NCBI GenBank assembly: GCA_027604685.1
Contig: JADHYX010000232.1
Span: 1 to 34,084, forward strand
DNA from: Lobulomyces angularis
Taxonomy: Eukaryota > Chytridiomycota > Chytridiomycetes > Lobulomycetales > Lobulomycetaceae
Direction: 5' to 3'
DNA: 34,084 nucleotides
Every line of letters begins with the position of its first letter. Position 1 is the first letter of the stretch. A model generated the notes under the pieces. The model did not search any database and was not told the DNA's origin. It worked only from the letters and a program-made list of their open reading frames with translations. Below, piece after piece: positions 31,199-34,084 of the stretch. The position numbers and the translations under genes were made by a program.

Positions 31199-31783
31199 AT
31201 GACCTCCAATTCAAAAACTCAACCAAACAACTTTGGTGAATCCTTTCTTCCTCTTCTCCCTTGGTACTCTTTGACAAACTCCCAAACAAACCAACTCACT
31301 ACCTATCACGATCTCTCAGAAGTCATCTTAATCTACTTCTCCTCCCTCAACTCTTCCAACAAACAAACTCTACAAACTCTTAACTATCTACAAAAAAACT
31401 TCCATCAAAACATTTCTGTCCTATACTTTAGTTTTGACCAAAATTTATACAACTACAATAAATTTTTGAATAATTATACCTTTTTTTCCTTTGGTTTCAT
31501 AAACTTTGAATTAAAAATAAAAATTAAAAATTTTATTTATTCTCATTTTAATTTTAATAACCAAAATGAATTTATACACTCAACAAATCAAGAAAAGTTA
31601 CTCGTTTTTCAAAGAGACTCTGGACTTCTCCTAACTCACAATGGTTTATTTGCCTTAAAATCAAACTCCTGTAGCCATCAATCCTTGCAATCTCTAGTTA
31701 CCCAATGGTCAATGGGAAATAAAGGCTTCTTAGATTTTTCTTTAAAGTTATATAATTTTTTTGGTCTCTGTAACAAAAACTAG
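31199..31783 (+). CDS. Thioredoxin-fold protein, tryparedoxin/nucleoredoxin-like, lacking the CxxC site
   Basis: Intronless, 194 residues. The layout matches nucleoredoxin and tryparedoxin: a strand EVILIYFSS (41-49) where active members have YFSASWCPPC, a helix (TLQTLNYLQKNF), a strand ISVLYFSFDQ matching IVFVSSDRD, and near the end SGLLLTHNGLFAL where the family has a G.V.T.NGR.A phrase. The cysteines of the active site are replaced: residues 48-56 read SSLNSSNKQ. The protein therefore cannot do dithiol exchange there and may be a binding protein or a diverged copy. The 5' codons are unusually C-rich and the middle very Asn/Phe-rich. Assignment rests on pattern, not on high identity. Confidence 0.55.
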   Translation: MTSNSKTQPNNFGESFLPLLPWYSLTNSQTNQLTTYHDLSEVILIYFSSLNSSNKQTLQTLNYLQKNFHQNISVLYFSFDQNLYNYNKFLNNYTFFSFGFINFELKIKIKNFIYSHFNFNNQNEFIHSTNQEKLLVFQRDSGLLLTHNGLFALKSNSCSHQSLQSLVTQWSMGNKGFLDFSLKLYNFFGLCNKN

Positions 31784-31889
31784 TTTTAGTTTATTTTGAA
31801 GACAATATTAATTAATTTATTTATTTATTAAAAACAATAAAGATAACGAAAATAAAATTGTTATTTTTTATATACTGGCATTTTTTACA

Positions 31890-33027
31890 TTAATAACGCC
31901 GGCGACTATAAGGACTTCTACTCCTTCTTCTACTTTCTCGTTTATAATCATCTCTTCGTCTATCCCTATCTCTCTCGCGCTCTCTCCTCTCTTCATAACT
32001 CCGTGAATCCAAACTCTCTCTACGATAGCTCTTAACACAATCTTCAGTTTTTATTCTAATAACTAGCTTTTCTTCTAACTCCTTTATTTTATCTCTGATC
32101 AACAGAAATCCTACATGCATTTTTCCTTAAAAAAAAAAAAGTTATTAATTTCACTTCTTTTATTAATACCAGAAAAGTGATCAGACAAACGTTTATCAGA
32201 ATCATAAATTGAAAGAAACGAAGAACAAATTTCACACACTCGTAATGTATTTACTTCATCCCCCTTTAGGAAATTTTGACTTAATTTCACCAATTCCTTC
32301 TATCAAAAAATAATAAAATAATAATAACTGTAAAAGCTTGGAATCAATTTAAAATAAAATATAATTAAATATAAAACCTCTTTAGATAATTTAAACCTCA
32401 TGAATTCATCCGCTTTTTCCAAAATCGAACCAGCATCTGACCACTTTTTTTCCTCTATCAAACTTTCACCAATAAAATATACGCTACTAATCTCATTTGT
32501 TAGATCCGCTATTTCACTCACCTATTGAATTTCCAAAAAAAAAAATTATTCAAAATGTAGAATTACAAAAATAAGATTTAAATAAAAATAACAATTTTCA
32601 TTTTTAAATCTTTTTTTTGGTACCAAAGTATTAATTTTTTTTTCTTCAAAAGATTTTTCCAATTTATTTTTATTAAACCTAATTTTCTTTTCACAATCAT
32701 CAACAAAAGTTTTGAGATTCAAAAGAAACTCCAGAGAAAAGTCAATTCCTCCGTTTTCTAAATCCCTTTCGTAATCCTTTTTTAACTTTTCAACATGAAC
32801 CTTTTCACAACTTCCTATTTTTTTATTTTTTTTTTGGAAAATAAATAATTAAGTTAACATTATGTACCTAAGTCTGCTTTTGTATTAGTAAATAGTTCGT
32901 ATGGACAGAGTCCACAGAGAAAACTTTTACAAATTTTTTCTTCTTTGTAATTGTTAACCTCATCTGTTCCTTTCATTGCTGCAGTTCCCATCAGCTCCTC
33001 TAATAATTTTCTCTGTGCAGCTGCCAT
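31890..33027 (-). CDS. LUC7: Luc7-family U1 snRNP protein
   Basis: Component of U1 snRNP that stabilises pairing of U1 with 5' splice sites. Exons in transcript order: 32868-33027, 32624-32814, 32378-32521, 32170-32299, 31890-32125, giving 286 residues. The start MAAAQRKLLEELMG and the first zinc finger (CKSFLCGLCPYELFTNTKAD...GSCEKVH, a CCCH type) are typical. A coiled-coil middle leads to the second finger, VCEICSSFLSIYDSDKRLSD then HFSGKMHVGF, a C2H2 type. The tail is rich in Arg-Ser and Arg-Glu/Asp (ERRERERDRDRRRDD, SRRRSRSPYSRRRY), as in LUC7L. A conserved U1 factor fits the many introns here, several with off-consensus donors such as GTTTTA, GTTCAA and GTGCAA. Confidence 0.94.
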
Positions 33028-33589
33028 CTTTTTATTGTCTAGTATTAATTTAGGGTTTTTGTTTTAAAATTTGCTAAAAAAAAACTAAAAAATATATTTT
33101 GTTTTCTTGCAATCCAAGAATCAATAATCATCCAAATTTAAGTTTTAATCAAACATATATCAACAAACTAAAGGTAGTTAAAATTATTAACCATTTTATA
33201 AAAATTTAACAGCGGATAACAAAAAAAAGTTGCACGTATTAAAAAACGTCTGGATTATTATGAAGTGAACTAAGGCTAAAGATCTAAAATCAATGAAGCT
33301 AAGCACATAAAGGTTTATTACAAAAACCTAAAGGAAAATTTTATATTAACCAAAAGAGTGTAAGAAACGAAAATATTTACAAAATTCTGTAAAAGCTTAT
33401 GGATAAAGGTCCTTAATACAATGTAGTTATCTTTTATTTCCAAGACCTGGTGTCTGTTTTATTGCTGTAAATGCAATGTTGTTCTACTTAAATAGTATAA
33501 CAATAAAAAGAGTATTTATGATCAAATTTATGTCTTTTTATTAATGGAACAAACAAGCAATGCTTGATGCAACAACACTCTAATTTTGA
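33028..33589. other. Intergenic, AT-rich
   Basis: Upstream of LUC7. No reading frame, RNA gene or convincing repeat seen. The junction with the retroelement to the right is not sharply defined. Confidence 0.55.
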
Positions 33590-34084
33590 ACACTACCATT
33601 TTCAGTACAGCGCGTAGCATCCGCGCGAAAGACTTCTAATTTATCATTATATTATCAACACGTTAATTACTCGTTGAGACTGCTTATGTCGCGTTTCTGT
33701 CTAGGCATAAGAGTTCTTCGTTCGTTTGCAGTATTCGAATAAGTTATGGAGTAGTCTCTAATTAAACTCCTAGTTATGTGCTTTCATCCAAGGATATCCC
33801 GCAATTGCTTGGTTTTTTCGAAAAATTTGCACAGAAGTATTCCTCTTCGTCGTCGTTGGTTAGCAATTTCGTTGCATATCGAATCAGTTCGTTCATACCG
33901 TTCGCAGATTGCATCACGCAATTCGTTTTCGTTCGTATTGATCCTAGCTTCTGTTGCACCGAGTGTGCAATAACATTTGCAGATGCTCCAGAATCAATCA
34001 TACCGACTTATCGTCGGTATGATAGTCTCGTTTATTTTAAAGTCGTATATTGGTAGGCCGTTTTTGAACTCGGTTGCAAGTTTG
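33590..34084 (-). mobile_element. Decayed Ty3/gypsy-type retrotransposon fragment (pol protease region)
   Basis: Base composition changes sharply (CG-containing, less AT) at about 33600 and stays so to the edge. On the minus strand, 33774-34001 encodes MIDSGASANVIAHSVQQKLG, the aspartic protease active-site region of LTR retrotransposons. Further on, in another frame (33773-33799), comes GYPWMKAHN, the phrase that normally follows the protease (LGxPWLxxHN). Stops follow at once, so at least one frameshift and several stops have accumulated. Directly upstream of the protease methionine is an in-frame TAA. The element continues beyond the window; no LTR ends could be defined. Confidence 0.75.
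33997..34023. repeat. Perfect hairpin, 11-bp arms and 5-base loop
   Basis: ATCATACCGAC (33997-34007) and GTCGGTATGAT (34013-34023) are exact reverse complements around TTATC. One arm encodes the residues just before the protease DSGA motif, and the hairpin introduces the in-frame stop there, so it probably arose by a template-switch copy within the element. Confidence 0.85.

Noticed and set aside
33601..33760. Complete LTR at the left edge of the retroelement.
   Set aside because: No TG...CA ends, target-site duplication or second copy can be seen within the window.
1..34084. Alternative genetic code, CRISPR arrays, bacterial operons or prophage.
   Set aside because: TGA, TAA and TAG all terminate conserved genes, the genes are spliced, and no regular repeat-spacer array is present.

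Overview
The window is nuclear DNA of a eukaryote with a compact, very AT-rich genome. I reconstructed 17 protein-coding genes and one tRNA gene by hand. Fifteen of the genes are split by about 76 short GT-AG introns. Most introns are 40-60 nt (36 to 171), with T-rich 3' ends and TAAC-like branch sites. Every reconstruction closes in frame, and TAA, TAG and TGA all act as stops, so the code is standard. Gene content (a fungal SER3/SER33-like phosphoglycerate dehydrogenase, Pho80-like cyclin, Hda1/HDAC6-type deacetylase, Sec9/SNAP-25-like SNARE, Vps36 with NZF fingers, and a tubulin tyrosine ligase-like enzyme suggesting a flagellum) fits an early-diverging fungal or holomycotan lineage, for example a Rozella- or aphelid-like zoosporic organism. 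That placement is inference.

Layout: 1-1.0 kb, the end of one gene and decayed sequence; 1.0-1.9 kb RPS14 (+); 2.3-3.7 kb purple acid phosphatase (-); 4.3-5.8 kb phosphoglycerate dehydrogenase (+); 6.3 kb tRNA-Ala(CGC) (-); 6.6-7.7 kb SNAP-25-like SNARE (-); 8.2-9.0 kb p23 co-chaperone (+); 9.4-11.4 kb RUS/DUF647 protein (+); 11.6-13.4 kb TTLL enzyme (-); 13.6-15.0 kb FYRN/FYRC protein (+); 15.3-16.3 kb SIM-plus-RING protein (+); 16.6 kb possible helicase relic; 17.2-19.1 kb divergent HECT-like protein (-); 19.8-21.4 kb histone deacetylase (+); 22.0-22.6 kb cyclin (+); 22.8-27.0 kb 1229-residue PPR-like protein (+); 27.2-28.9 kb dual PH protein (-); 29.2-30.6 kb Vps36 (-); 31.2-31.8 kb thioredoxin-fold protein without its cysteines (+); 31.9-33.0 kb Luc7 (-); 33.6 kb to the end, a decayed Ty3/gypsy-type retroelement (-).

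Most genes are unrelated housekeeping functions. The one functional grouping is at 13.6-21.4 kb: an FYR chromatin protein, a candidate SUMO-targeted RING ligase, a HECT-like protein and a class II deacetylase lie side by side. Several neighbours are divergent pairs sharing a short intergenic region. I found no convincing undescribed system such as a defence island or CRISPR. The most unusual items are the divergent HECT-like protein, the SIM/RING protein, Vps36 without a visible GLUE domain, the cysteine-less nucleoredoxin-like protein, and several decayed relics.
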